Shown here piece by piece: positions 29,335 through 37,305 of a DNA stretch of 64,000 bases. This DNA comes from Psychrobacter cibarius. GTDB lineage: Bacteria > Pseudomonadota > Gammaproteobacteria > Pseudomonadales > Moraxellaceae. The notes under the pieces were generated by a model. That model worked only from the letters and a program-made list of their open reading frames with translations, did not search any database and was not told the DNA's origin. Position 1 is the stretch's first letter. Each line of letters opens with the position of its first letter. The DNA is taken from the NCBI GenBank assembly GCA_030686115.1, contig CP131612.1:372001-436000 (forward strand), written 5' to 3'. The position numbers were made by a program, and so were the translations under genes.

Positions 29335-30360
29335 ATGACGAAGCCAAAAATGACTGACGACGCACCTACCCATGAAGCCCCTGCTATTTTTAATAGTAAA
29401 ACACGCCCGCAAAGCGCTGATGATGAAATCAGCAACTTTGGTAAGGTAAATTATCTTGAAGTAACCCGCCATCAACACGATCAGCGCTTGGATAACTTTT
29501 TGTTGAACCGTTTAAAAGGTTTGCCAAAACCGCATATCTATAAAATGATTCGCTCAGATGAGATTCGGGTCAATAATAAACGCTGCAAAGCGCACGATAG
29601 AGTACAGCGTGAAGACGTGGTACGTATCGCGCCAGTGGTACTTGCTACCCGCGAAAAACCAATTATCAGTGCCGAGTTTGCTAAAAGCTTGTTAGCGCGC
29701 ATAGTGTATGAAGACGAAGGAGTGCTAGTGCTGAATAAGCCTTCTGGCATCGCCGTTCACGGTGGCAGTGGTTTGGACTTTGGTGTTATCGAAGCCATGC
29801 GTGAAGTGACAGGTAAAAAATACCTAGAGCTGATACATCGCATTGATAAAGACACCTCAGGTCTATTGATGATTTCTAAAAAACGCTCAGCGCTAAAAGC
29901 GTTGCAACAGCATCTCGTTGATAAAACTATCCAGAAGCATTACTTATGTATCGCCAAAGGTCAGCCAGCATTAAATGAGCAACGCATTGATGCGTCATTG
30001 CTACGCTATACAGTTGCTAGTGGTGAACGCCGCGTCAAAGTAGATGCGCAAGATCCGCAATCTAAAGAAAGCCAGACGGATATCGTCGTTCATGGTCGTT
30101 TTATGATTGCTGATCAGCCAGTTAGTTTAATTGAAGCCAAACCGTTAACCGGTCGCACTCATCAAATCCGTGTGCATTTGGCGCATATTGGTCACGCTAT
30201 CTTGGGTGATGATAAATATAATGTGCACGATAAATCAGGCGTCCATCGCCTGTGTCTGCATGCGTGGCGTTTAGACATTCCAGGCTATGAAACTATTACT
30301 GCACCGCTACCAGATGACATGGCAGACTGGTTGCCAGAGCAAACCAAATTGCCTGAATAA
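29335..30360 (+). CDS. rluC: 23S rRNA pseudouridine synthase RluC
   Basis: RluC makes pseudouridines 955, 2504 and 2580 of 23S rRNA in E. coli. The 341-residue protein has an N-terminal S4 RNA-binding domain (about 48-110; RLDNFLLNRLKGLPKPHIYK) and the RluA-type catalytic domain with HRIDKDTSG, whose Asp171 is the nucleophile. GRTHQIRVHLAHIGH is the conserved RluA-family C-terminal motif. About 30 polar residues precede the S4 domain. ATG 29335 and ATG 29350 are both possible starts. The divergent rne-rluC pair is typical of gammaproteobacteria and supports RluC over RluD or RluA. Confidence 0.94.
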   Translation: MTKPKMTDDAPTHEAPAIFNSKTRPQSADDEISNFGKVNYLEVTRHQHDQRLDNFLLNRLKGLPKPHIYKMIRSDEIRVNNKRCKAHDRVQREDVVRIAPVVLATREKPIISAEFAKSLLARIVYEDEGVLVLNKPSGIAVHGGSGLDFGVIEAMREVTGKKYLELIHRIDKDTSGLLMISKKRSALKALQQHLVDKTIQKHYLCIAKGQPALNEQRIDASLLRYTVASGERRVKVDAQDPQSKESQTDIVVHGRFMIADQPVSLIEAKPLTGRTHQIRVHLAHIGHAILGDDKYNVHDKSGVHRLCLHAWRLDIPGYETITAPLPDDMADWLPEQTKLPE

Positions 30361-30388
30361 GTCGCCAAATAAAATTTTTAAGCATTAA

Positions 30389-30443
30389 CTTTAAACGTCA
30401 CGAACGCTTATTTTTCTTAATAAGTCGCCGTGACGTTTTTGTA
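30389..30443 (+). terminator. Terminator of rluC
   Basis: AAACGTCACG and CGTGACGTTTTT arms around a loop of about 28 nt, ending in a T-run. Confidence 0.75.
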
Positions 30444-30480
30444 TCTACCATTTATTATTGATATTCGTTAAGGTCTATTT

Positions 30481-31194
30481 ATGAGCAATCAATCTGTCGC
30501 TAGTATCTCTAGCGCTTTCAAAGGAACTCAGTTATCAGCCAGTCATCGTTTAGCGGATAAGACGCTGATTATTTTTGATTGGGATGGGACGCTAATGGAT
30601 TCCATTGGATTAATCGTTGAGTCAATGCATGTGGCAGGAGAGGCGCATGGGTTCCAGACGACCGATAAAGCAGTACAAGACATCATTGGGCTGAGCTTAA
30701 TGAATGGCATTGAGATTTTGTATCCGCAAGCCAATGACACGCAAAAGCTTGCGATTCAGCAAAGCTATGCAGACCACTATATTGCCAACAGCCACAGTAC
30801 ACCGCTTTTTGCGCCGATAGAAGGGATGTTGCAGACCCTACAAGCCCAAGGTAAAAGTCTCGCGGTTGCAACCGGTAAAAAGCGAAAGGGCTTAGACCGC
30901 GTATTAGATGCTTCAGAGAGCCACCATTATTTTGTGATGACCCGCTGTGCCGATGAGGCAGGCTCAAAACCTGACCCGCAGATGTTGACCGATATTTTGG
31001 ATTATACGCAGCAGCAAATCGCCGATGCTGTTTTCATCGGTGACAGTATCTACGATATCCAAATGGCAACGGAACTAGGAATGACCAGTATTGCGGTGAA
31101 TTATGGTACAGCTAGCAGTAGCGAACTTGCCGCACAGCAACCCACGTATCAGGTTGACACGCCACAAGCGTTGGCTGAGCTACTATGCAATTAA
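30481..31194 (+). CDS. HAD-superfamily phosphatase, Gph-like
   Basis: A 237-residue haloacid dehalogenase-type hydrolase. Motif I is FDWDGTLMDS (nucleophile Asp33, acid/base Asp35), motif II ATGK, and motif IV GDSIYDIQMA. The alpha-helical cap between motif I and II is of the phosphoglycolate phosphatase/PGP subclass. Likely removes phosphate from a small metabolite; Gph-like proteins next to rluC are common in gammaproteobacteria and are annotated as phosphoglycolate phosphatases, but the substrate cannot be read from the sequence. A polar N-terminal extension of about 25 residues precedes motif I. It starts 120 bp after rluC, past a terminator. Confidence 0.88.
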   Translation: MSNQSVASISSAFKGTQLSASHRLADKTLIIFDWDGTLMDSIGLIVESMHVAGEAHGFQTTDKAVQDIIGLSLMNGIEILYPQANDTQKLAIQQSYADHYIANSHSTPLFAPIEGMLQTLQAQGKSLAVATGKKRKGLDRVLDASESHHYFVMTRCADEAGSKPDPQMLTDILDYTQQQIADAVFIGDSIYDIQMATELGMTSIAVNYGTASSSELAAQQPTYQVDTPQALAELLCN

Positions 31195-31205
31195 ATAAAA
31201 GCACT

Positions 31206-31313
31206 TATAGTCAGAGCACTTTTAAACCGCTACGGTGTTACCCACCCTAGATGTACTCAGTGTACTATCTGCGGTCGGTCGCCTTGTAGCGATTCTAAAA
31301 TTCCTTGACTATA
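31206..31313. repeat. MITE-like dispersed repeat, copy C
   Basis: A 108-bp element with the best-preserved inverted ends of the three: TATAGTCA... and ...TGACTATA, with similarity continuing inward to CGCTAC / GTAGCG (about 28 bp each side). The core GTACTATCTGCGGTCGGTCG aligns with copies A and B. It sits 11 bp after the HAD phosphatase stop, where it could form a long hairpin in the 3' UTR. Confidence 0.7.
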
Positions 31314-31365
31314 AATAAATAAAAGCGCTTAAATAAAAATCTTTTTTAATGCTAAAAATGATAAT

Positions 31366-31406
31366 AAAAAAAGGGTTTATCGATAATAACGATAAACCCT
31401 TTTTAC
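31366..31406. terminator. Bidirectional terminator between HAD gene and engB
   Basis: AAAAGGGTTTATCG-ATAATAA-CGATAAACCCTTTTT, with A- and T-runs on both sides, serving engB (minus) and the HAD gene. Confidence 0.9.
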
Positions 31407-31431
31407 TTGGAGACGATAATATGTATTTTCT

Positions 31432-32223
31432 TTATTTTTGAGCACTATCTTTCTGAGTACTTTCCTTTTCAATAGCGCCTTTTTCGATGTTGTCTTTTTC
31501 AATCGCTTCTTCCAACTCAGCGCCTTCTAGTAACGCAAAAGAGGATTCAATGATTTTGTCTGCCTCAAGCTGATACTCATACCAGTTGCCCATGACACCA
31601 GCCAGCTCATCAAGACCTTCTTTTCTTAGTGCTGAAAATAGCTGAATGCTACAGTTCAATCCCAGTTCTTTTAGTCTTTTACGAGTATTAAGTAACGCAT
31701 TTTTAGATGCGCCATACTTTAGCTTATCTGCTTTGGTTAACAAGATATGCACCGGCAGTTCACCATCATTTGCCCAACGTAGCATTTGCTCATCAAAGAA
31801 TTTCAATGGATGACGAATATCAGTCATGAGCACCAAACCTGCAAGGCTTGAGCGCGCCACCAAGTATTCTTCTAGCTCAACCTGCCATTCTTTCTTCATC
31901 TCAAGCGGTACGGCTGCGTAGCCATAACCTGGCAAATCCACCAAACGTCTATCAGCATCACCAATACTAAAAAAGTTAATCATCTGCGTACGACCAGGCG
32001 TTTTAGATGAGCGTGCCAGTTGGCGTTGGTTGGTTAAGGCATTAATAGCAGAGGATTTACCTGCGTTTGAGCGTCCTGCAAAGGCAACTTCTAAGCCCAT
32101 ATCGGGTGGGCAGAGACGAAAAGTAGGCGCTGACATCATAAACTCAGTTTGCTGAATTTTTTGACGAGATTTAGTGTTGAACAATGCATGTTCGGCGGCG
32201 ACATCAGTAAACGGGGTACTCAT
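31432..32223 (-). CDS. engB: Ribosome biogenesis GTPase EngB (YihA/YsxC)
   Basis: An essential GTPase needed for 50S subunit assembly. G1 is GRSNAGKS (residues 50-58), G3 is DLPGYG, and G4 is TKADKL. At 263 residues it is longer than E. coli YihA (210). The extra length includes an N-terminal extension and a C-terminal acidic/basic tail with repeated IEK units (EKDNIEKGAIEKEST) that looks disordered. It is divergent from cytochrome c5 and c4, the order seen in Pseudomonas. Confidence 0.95.
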   Translation of the reverse strand: MSTPFTDVAAEHALFNTKSRQKIQQTEFMMSAPTFRLCPPDMGLEVAFAGRSNAGKSSAINALTNQRQLARSSKTPGRTQMINFFSIGDADRRLVDLPGYGYAAVPLEMKKEWQVELEEYLVARSSLAGLVLMTDIRHPLKFFDEQMLRWANDGELPVHILLTKADKLKYGASKNALLNTRKRLKELGLNCSIQLFSALRKEGLDELAGVMGNWYEYQLEADKIIESSFALLEGAELEEAIEKDNIEKGAIEKESTQKDSAQK

Positions 32224-32632
32224 AAATGGCTCATTAATCTTTAAGAAATTGGATACGGTTATAAAATTTTAATCAACTGGTTGTCGAGAAGATAGTGCAT
32301 TAGACAAAAAATCGTTACGAATTTATTCATCATAACTTTCAATGTTTATTGGTCATAAACACAGTCATTTCAAGTTATCGACTATTCTATACTATTACTT
32401 ATCTTACTTATTGAAATAACTATGATTAGCATCACATAAATAACAGAATACCATTAAAATAAGCGCTCATTAGAGCAAGTTGCCGCTTTTATTCATGCGT
32501 TACCAAAGCCAAACTATATTTATCTATATTTATACGACATACATTGTTACAATGTTTCATAAGATATACTGAACGAACGACGTTTAATAGCAAGATTGAT
32601 TAAACGAGAGAAGCATCAAAAGGAGGTGTTCT
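32224..32632. other. 409-bp divergent region engB / cytochrome c5
   Basis: AT-rich with no gene. Promoters of both flanking genes are expected here; AAAGGAGGTG at about 32620 is an unusually strong ribosome-binding site for the cytochrome. No other element was recognised. Confidence 0.5.
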
Positions 32633-32968
32633 ATGGTTTCAATCAATGCACTTTTTAGCCGGACCTACCGAGTTTTAGTAGGTAGCGGAGCGGCATTACT
32701 GCTCAGTAGTGCTATCATGACTAGCGCTAATGCTGCTGATATTGCAGCCACCTATGATAACTCATGTGCTGCCTGTCACGATAGTGGGGCGCTGAACGCC
32801 ATCAAAAAAGGTGATAGTGCCAAATGGCAACAGCTTATCAAACAAAAAAGCATGCCGACACTTATTAATTCTGTTAAAAGTGGTATGACGCAGATGCCTG
32901 CTGGTGGTCTTTGTAACAGTTGTAGCGACGATGATTATCGTAAGCTGATTGAGTACATGAGCAAGTGA
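32633..32968 (+). CDS. Cytochrome c5-type monohaem protein
   Basis: A 111-residue periplasmic electron carrier with a cleavable signal peptide (AALLLSSAIMTSANA|AD). The haem motif is CAACH (Cys45, Cys48, His49); the axial Met lies in MTQMPAGG. The cysteine pair after it (GGLCNSCSDDD) is the hallmark disulfide of the cytochrome c5 family. It sits between engB and cytochrome c4, as in Pseudomonas. Likely donates electrons to terminal oxidases. The start is well fixed by a perfect AAGGAGGTG. Confidence 0.92.
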   Translation: MVSINALFSRTYRVLVGSGAALLLSSAIMTSANAADIAATYDNSCAACHDSGALNAIKKGDSAKWQQLIKQKSMPTLINSVKSGMTQMPAGGLCNSCSDDDYRKLIEYMSK

Positions 32969-33306
32969 GACGCTGACCGATAAAGCAACACAATACGACA
33001 TACTATAAAACAACTTAAAAAAGAGCTGGGTTTTTTAGCCTGTAAGCGCTTTTTGTTTTTTGTTGGCATACTTGTCTATGTGTTAGAAAAACTGATGGAT
33101 GTGACGATTAAGTAGGCAAATGCTACAAAGTCTTGCTATAATAATCGAAAATAAACCCTGATGTTAGTAAGTACTTTCAGACTGCTTGTGGCCAAGACCT
33201 TAAAACATATACCTACCTAACCAATAGTAGGGTGGTTTATATAAGGTATCTTATCAGTGCAATCACTCTAAATAATGCTTACGCCGAGCTAGTAGGATTT
33301 GTATCA

Positions 33307-33975
33307 ATGAAAAAGTTAATCGCTGCTGCCAGCTTATGCGTTGCAAGTTTCAGCGTACAAGCTGCTATTATTGTTCCTGAGTACGACGTCAATGCCGGTA
33401 AGCAAATTGCAGAAACGGTTTGTGCTGCTTGTCATGGTGTTGATGGTGTTAGTGTTGTCCCTGCGCAGCCTAACTTGGGTGGCCAAAACGTAAAATATCT
33501 TTACAAACAGTTGGTCAACTTTAAAGCAGGTTATCGCAAGAACGGTATTATGCAATCACAAGTTGCAAACTTATCGCAGCAAGATTTAGCCAACGTGGCT
33601 GGTTATTATGCTAGCCAAGCGCCTTGGGGTGTTGGATTTGGTAATCCTGCGACCAACCAAGAAGCCACTAAGCTATTCTTAGGTGGTGATAAGTCACGCG
33701 GTGTCATCGGTTGTGCAGGCTGTCATGGTCCAGATGCTGCTGGTAATACTTGGGCGGCATTTCCACGCTTAGGTGGTCAGCATGCACAGTACATCGCAAC
33801 TCAGCTAAAACTCTTCCGTGCGGCTGGCCGTGTTGATGATGTTGATAGTGATGAGCAAAAACGTGTCAATGATGCTGCGAAAGAAGGCGATATGGGCATG
33901 ATGCAGACAGTCGCATCGAAACTGTCGGATCGTGATATTCGTATCTTGTCAGACTATATCAGTGCTGTTCACTAA
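33307..33975 (+). CDS. Cytochrome c4 (dihaem)
   Basis: A 222-residue periplasmic dihaem cytochrome. The signal peptide is MKKLIAAASLCVASFSVQA. The two haem motifs are CAACH (39-43) and CAGCH (136-140), each in a separate domain with its own axial Met (near GIMQS and DMGMMQ). Cytochrome c4 carries electrons from the bc1 complex to cbb3-type oxidases. ATG 33307 is chosen because it starts a classic signal peptide with AGGA upstream; an in-frame start 75 bp upstream would add a non-signal sequence. Followed by a strong terminator. Confidence 0.94.
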   Translation: MKKLIAAASLCVASFSVQAAIIVPEYDVNAGKQIAETVCAACHGVDGVSVVPAQPNLGGQNVKYLYKQLVNFKAGYRKNGIMQSQVANLSQQDLANVAGYYASQAPWGVGFGNPATNQEATKLFLGGDKSRGVIGCAGCHGPDAAGNTWAAFPRLGGQHAQYIATQLKLFRAAGRVDDVDSDEQKRVNDAAKEGDMGMMQTVASKLSDRDIRILSDYISAVH

Positions 33976-34065
33976 TTCATTGGTATCAGCTACGAGTGCC
34001 TAATGCACGTTACCTCGCTGAAATTAATAAGCACTTGACCATATATCCGCCATTGTTTCATTATT

Positions 34066-34089
34066 AAACCCCGATTTCGGGGTTTTTTT
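34066..34089 (+). terminator. Terminator of cytochrome c4
   Basis: AAACCCCG-ATTT-CGGGGTTT followed by TTTT. Confidence 0.93.
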
Positions 34090-34121
34090 ATAACTGTTCA
34101 TCCCTTATATTATAGAGACCT

Positions 34122-34227
34122 TATAGTCATTCCATTATAAAGAGTCGCTGCATTAACCTTGCTTGAAGTATTGAATATATATTTGCTTCTGGTTACCTTG
34201 TGCTTCTTTTAAATGGAATCGACTATA
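34122..34227. repeat. MITE-like dispersed repeat, copy B
   Basis: A 106-bp element bounded by near-identical inverted ends (TATAGTCATTCCAT... and ...ATGGAATCGACTATA, about 20 bp). The core TTGCTTGAAGTATT...GGTTACCTTG is close to copy A. No coding capacity. The dinucleotide TA flanks both ends and could be a target duplication. Confidence 0.75.
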
Positions 34228-34420
34228 TAAAATAAAACTGCTTACAGAGGCCTATGATTGCTCTGTATCATGATAAATTATCGTTATTCACTTTATACCA
34301 AACCCACAGAGTATGATTGGCGGTGTCAAACTTGTTTCGTCTACAATGCGTAGTACTGACCCTCGTTTTCCCAGCTATTCTCATTTTTGTGAAAGGTATT
34401 AGATCGTTTGGATTTAGATT

Positions 34421-35563
34421 ATGATGATCCGTTATGCTTCTTATTTTATCGCGGCACTGCTACCGCTACTGCTGTTTCGTTGGTTTGCACCAGCATCCAT
34501 TGGTGAGATTGACTTTTGGTTACTCTGGCTATTGGCTATGGTATTGGTATCCTTGCCCGTTGTTTATGCGGAAATTGCCTTAGCCTATCGTAGTGTCGAT
34601 GCGCCATTAGCAGGGATGCAAAAGCTTACTCGCGAAGCAGATGCCAGCCCAATATGGCGTAGTTTTGGGTGGCTCGCCGCGCTGGTCTCTATTCTGATTG
34701 CGGCGTTAGTGATCTCAGGCGCGAGCACAGGTATTTTGGAGGCATTGACGGAGCTTAATAGCGCTCCTGCTATACCAGATTTTGCGATCGCTGCTGGCCT
34801 TATGGTCATTGCTGTGTTACTCAGTTTATTGGGCGTTGCACCGTTACCGATTGGCCTGGGATTAATGGTGATAGGCTTATTGCTCGGCGTGGCAAATGGC
34901 CTACCCAATATTGACTTTGCGATGACTGATATCAGCTTAAATGAATGGGCGCGTGCAGTTGCGTTAGCGTTGGTTAGTGTGGGTGCAGGCACAGGCTTAT
35001 ACTGGTTTGGTCAAAACTTGGTAACGAACCAAGTGGCAACAGCAGTAGACACGGACAATATCAATGCGCAAAAACCTGCTCGCAGCCGTGCGATGAGTGA
35101 GTATCGGGCAACCAAATTGGTACTTCCGATTTGGATATTGCAATTGATCGTTGGGGTTGTGGCGTTATCTATTAGTGGCATGGCATTGCCACCGATTGGA
35201 CAGCTATCGTATTGGATAGGGGTGTTATTTGTCGCCAGCTATTTGCTGCATTATAGTACCCAGCAATTAGCGCACAAGTTTGGACTACTGGTTAGTTTGG
35301 TATTAACCTTTGTCTTGGCGCTTTTGTTAGTCGTTATCATACCAACTGTTTGGCTGGTTGGACTTTTAGTGATTATTAGCAGCATAGCGGTATTATTGCT
35401 GTCTATCTTTGCGGGTTGGCAGATGAAAATTAGTCACCTGCGTAAGTCATTAAATTTTGGCAATGAAGCGTTTTATAACTTATGGCGAATAGCGATTCGT
35501 TTGATTGTGCCACTAGCACTGTTATTGGCATTGATAGGTTGGGTGATGCAGTGGTTGAGTTAA
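34421..35563 (+). CDS. Multi-pass membrane protein, distant NSS (neurotransmitter:sodium symporter)-like
   Basis: A 380-residue protein with about ten to eleven hydrophobic segments. Its beginning resembles bacterial NSS/LeuT-type transporters: a TM1-like helix, then LVSLPVVYAEIALAYRS, like the TM2 of that family (PLLxxEIALG), then WRSFGWLAALVSILIAALVISGAS like TM3. It is shorter than NSS proteins (about 450), and the TM1 sodium-site motif (GNxWRF) is not recognisable, so transport may be lost or altered. The rnfH frame overlaps its 3' end, suggesting coupling. Substrate and function unknown. Confidence 0.55.
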   Translation: MMIRYASYFIAALLPLLLFRWFAPASIGEIDFWLLWLLAMVLVSLPVVYAEIALAYRSVDAPLAGMQKLTREADASPIWRSFGWLAALVSILIAALVISGASTGILEALTELNSAPAIPDFAIAAGLMVIAVLLSLLGVAPLPIGLGLMVIGLLLGVANGLPNIDFAMTDISLNEWARAVALALVSVGAGTGLYWFGQNLVTNQVATAVDTDNINAQKPARSRAMSEYRATKLVLPIWILQLIVGVVALSISGMALPPIGQLSYWIGVLFVASYLLHYSTQQLAHKFGLLVSLVLTFVLALLLVVIIPTVWLVGLLVIISSIAVLLLSIFAGWQMKISHLRKSLNFGNEAFYNLWRIAIRLIVPLALLLALIGWVMQWLS

Positions 35564-35616
35564 CCGCTAATGGCGTTCAATCTGATAATAATTGTGCGCC
35601 GTCATCTGAGCAGACC

Positions 35617-35931
35617 ATGCTAATGACTGTTTATTTGGCATACGCTGAAGATGCAAAATGTCAGCATTATTTAACCCTACAAGTTAATGATGAAACAAGT
35701 TTGTATGAGGCATTGAGGCAGGCAGGATGGTTGGTGAAATTTCCAGCGTTAGCACGTTGGTGTGAGCAAGTGGCAGATATTGCAACGCCAACGGCGAAGC
35801 GTTGGCATGTGGGTATCTATGCACAAAAACAGCCGCTCAGCTATCGCTTGCAGCCTTTTGATCGTATTGAAGTATATCGCAGCTTAAGCGCTGATCCAAT
35901 GTCTCAGCGCAAAAATAAATCTCGAGTTTAA
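35617..35931 (+). CDS. rnfH: RnfH family protein (UPF0125)
   Basis: A small ubiquitin-like beta-grasp protein of the RnfH/RatB family; its function is not settled. The conserved core runs from TVYLAYAED through RVNDET-like LQVNDETSLYEALRQAGW to VGIYAQKQPLSYRLQPFDRIEVYRSL. The open frame extends upstream to 35482 inside the membrane-protein gene. ATG 35617 (or 35623) directly precedes the conserved domain and is chosen; GTG 35551 or ATG 35482 are alternatives, and none has a strong ribosome-binding site. It usually lies next to bamE and ratA; bamE follows on the opposite strand here, and ratA is not present. Confidence 0.82.
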   Translation: MLMTVYLAYAEDAKCQHYLTLQVNDETSLYEALRQAGWLVKFPALARWCEQVADIATPTAKRWHVGIYAQKQPLSYRLQPFDRIEVYRSLSADPMSQRKNKSRV

Positions 35932-35975
35932 GCGATGTTGCGCCATCTATCATTAAAGCCAGTTGCCGTTCTTGA

Positions 35976-36395
35976 TTATGAGGCAGGCAGGCTTTCGATA
36001 CCTTCAATACGATTGACCAAACCATTATTATCAAAGTAGATAATTAAGTGCTGACTGGCATTTTTGACATCAGCAATACCCTTGCGGCTACCTTCTGTCC
36101 CTGCTTTGTAATCGTAAATATAATCCCAACGCTTAGGTTCTAAGGTGTCTCTAATAGCTGGGCTACCAAGGATATAAAGGACTTGGTTTTGATTCATACC
36201 CACTTGCAGCTTTTGCGCTTGTGCTTGAGTGATGGCAGTGCCTTGTGGCAAATCAATCTTATAAACACTCAATAATGAGCAGCCAGACATAGCGACAGTA
36301 GCGCTAAGCATACTGGTTATGACAATCTTGCGTAATACGCTTGCAGGGCTTAACGGACGAAAAGTTAATGTCTTTATCATGGTAAGATGACTCAT
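35976..36395 (-). CDS. bamE: Outer-membrane assembly lipoprotein BamE (SmpA/OmlA)
   Basis: BamE is a small lipoprotein subunit of the BAM complex that inserts beta-barrels in the outer membrane. The 139-residue precursor has a lipobox VAMSGC (Cys39) after a hydrophobic signal. The mature part shows the SmpA/OmlA signature: LQVGMNQNQVLYILGSP and later WDYIYDY, then IIYFDNNGLVNRIEG. An in-frame ATG six codons in (MIKTL) is an alternative start. Divergent from fur, as in Pseudomonas (omlA-fur). Confidence 0.94.
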   Translation of the reverse strand: MSHLTMIKTLTFRPLSPASVLRKIVITSMLSATVAMSGCSLLSVYKIDLPQGTAITQAQAQKLQVGMNQNQVLYILGSPAIRDTLEPKRWDYIYDYKAGTEGSRKGIADVKNASQHLIIYFDNNGLVNRIEGIESLPAS

Positions 36396-36722
36396 AAGAA
36401 ATGAATTAGGCGCAGCCAGAGGTTGTTAATGCGAGTCTGGCCGACAATCTTGGACAAATGATACGTCATTTACTTGCAATTTCCTACCACTTACGACATT
36501 ATTTACCAAATGCTACCTGAGTCATTTTATTATTTATATTTTAAATTCATAGACTTGCGTTAGGATTATTATAGAAAATAACAGGCTTGGACATGAGGTC
36601 AAATCAGCCAGTCTGCTGTTATTAAAATGTTTTATATACTATAAAAAATAATCATTAACGATTATTTATCTCATATTTTTGGTTCTTTATTTGCTAAGAC
36701 TGTCACAGTCAGAAGGGATATT
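36396..36722. other. 327-bp divergent region bamE / fur
   Basis: Holds both promoters. A perfect 8-bp-arm palindrome lies at 36646-36667, 55 bp before fur. The remainder is AT-rich with no gene. Confidence 0.5.
36646..36667. promoter_or_regulatory. Palindromic operator candidate (Fur-box-like) upstream of fur
   Basis: AAATAATC-N6-GATTATTT is a perfect 22-bp interrupted palindrome. Its AT-rich arms with AATC/GATT resemble, without matching exactly, the Fur box built from GATAAT hexamers. Its position suits autoregulation of fur. Assignment to Fur is inference. Confidence 0.5.
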
Positions 36723-37157
36723 ATGGCTTCTTTTACCAATCAAGATTTACGTAAAGCGGGATTAAAAGTCACGTTACCTCGCATCAAGATTTTAGAGCTA
36801 CTAGAGAGTGCAGAGTTGCATCATATGAGTGCTGAGGAGGTTTATAAGGCACTGATAGAGCAAGGTGAGGATGTGGGTTTAGCGACTGTCTACCGAGTGC
36901 TGACGCAATTTGAGCAAGCTGGTATCGTCGAGCGTCATAACTTCGAAAATAATTTATCGGTGTTCGAGATTACCCAAGAAGGCCATCATGACCATCTGGT
37001 TTGTGATGTTTGTGGCAAGATTATAGAGTTTCATAACGAAGTCATCGAAGAAGAGCAACTTAAAGTCGCAGAAAAGCATGGATTTAAGTTATCAGGTCAT
37101 TCATTGGTGCTATACGGTATTTGTAATGACCAAGAGTGTCGGGATAGCATCAAGTAA
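36723..37157 (+). CDS. fur: Ferric uptake regulator Fur
   Basis: Fur binds Fe2+ and represses iron-uptake genes. The 144-residue protein has the winged-helix DNA-binding half (LRKAGLKVTLPRIKILELL, then LATVYRVLTQFEQAGIV) and the metal-binding half with EGHHDHLVCDVCGKIIEF and a late CNDQEC pair. The length and the divergent bamE partner are typical. AGAAGGGATATT precedes the ATG. Followed by a strong terminator, so monocistronic. A palindrome 55 bp upstream may be its own operator. Confidence 0.97.
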   Translation: MASFTNQDLRKAGLKVTLPRIKILELLESAELHHMSAEEVYKALIEQGEDVGLATVYRVLTQFEQAGIVERHNFENNLSVFEITQEGHHDHLVCDVCGKIIEFHNEVIEEEQLKVAEKHGFKLSGHSLVLYGICNDQECRDSIK

Positions 37158-37225
37158 TTTTTTAATAGGTGAGCATGATCTACCTTTGATATCGTTTTTA
37201 TTGCGTTATCGCTATGTATAAAATA

Positions 37226-37260
37226 GGAAAAGCCCTCATAATAATATGAGGGCTTTCTTA
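37226..37260. terminator. Terminator of fur
   Basis: AAAAGCCCTCATA-ATAA-TATGAGGGCTTTCTT: a strong stem, possibly shared with pilU, which converges from the right. Confidence 0.88.
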
Positions 37261-37305
37261 TAAGTTTTTATGGCAAAAACGAATAACAACGCTCAAAAGC
37301 CATGC

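Larger units (their letters stand above)
33976..34420. other. 445-bp gap after cytochrome c4
   Basis: Contains the cytochrome c4 terminator (34066-34089), repeat copy B (34122-34227) and the probable promoter of the next membrane protein. No gene was seen. Confidence 0.55.
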
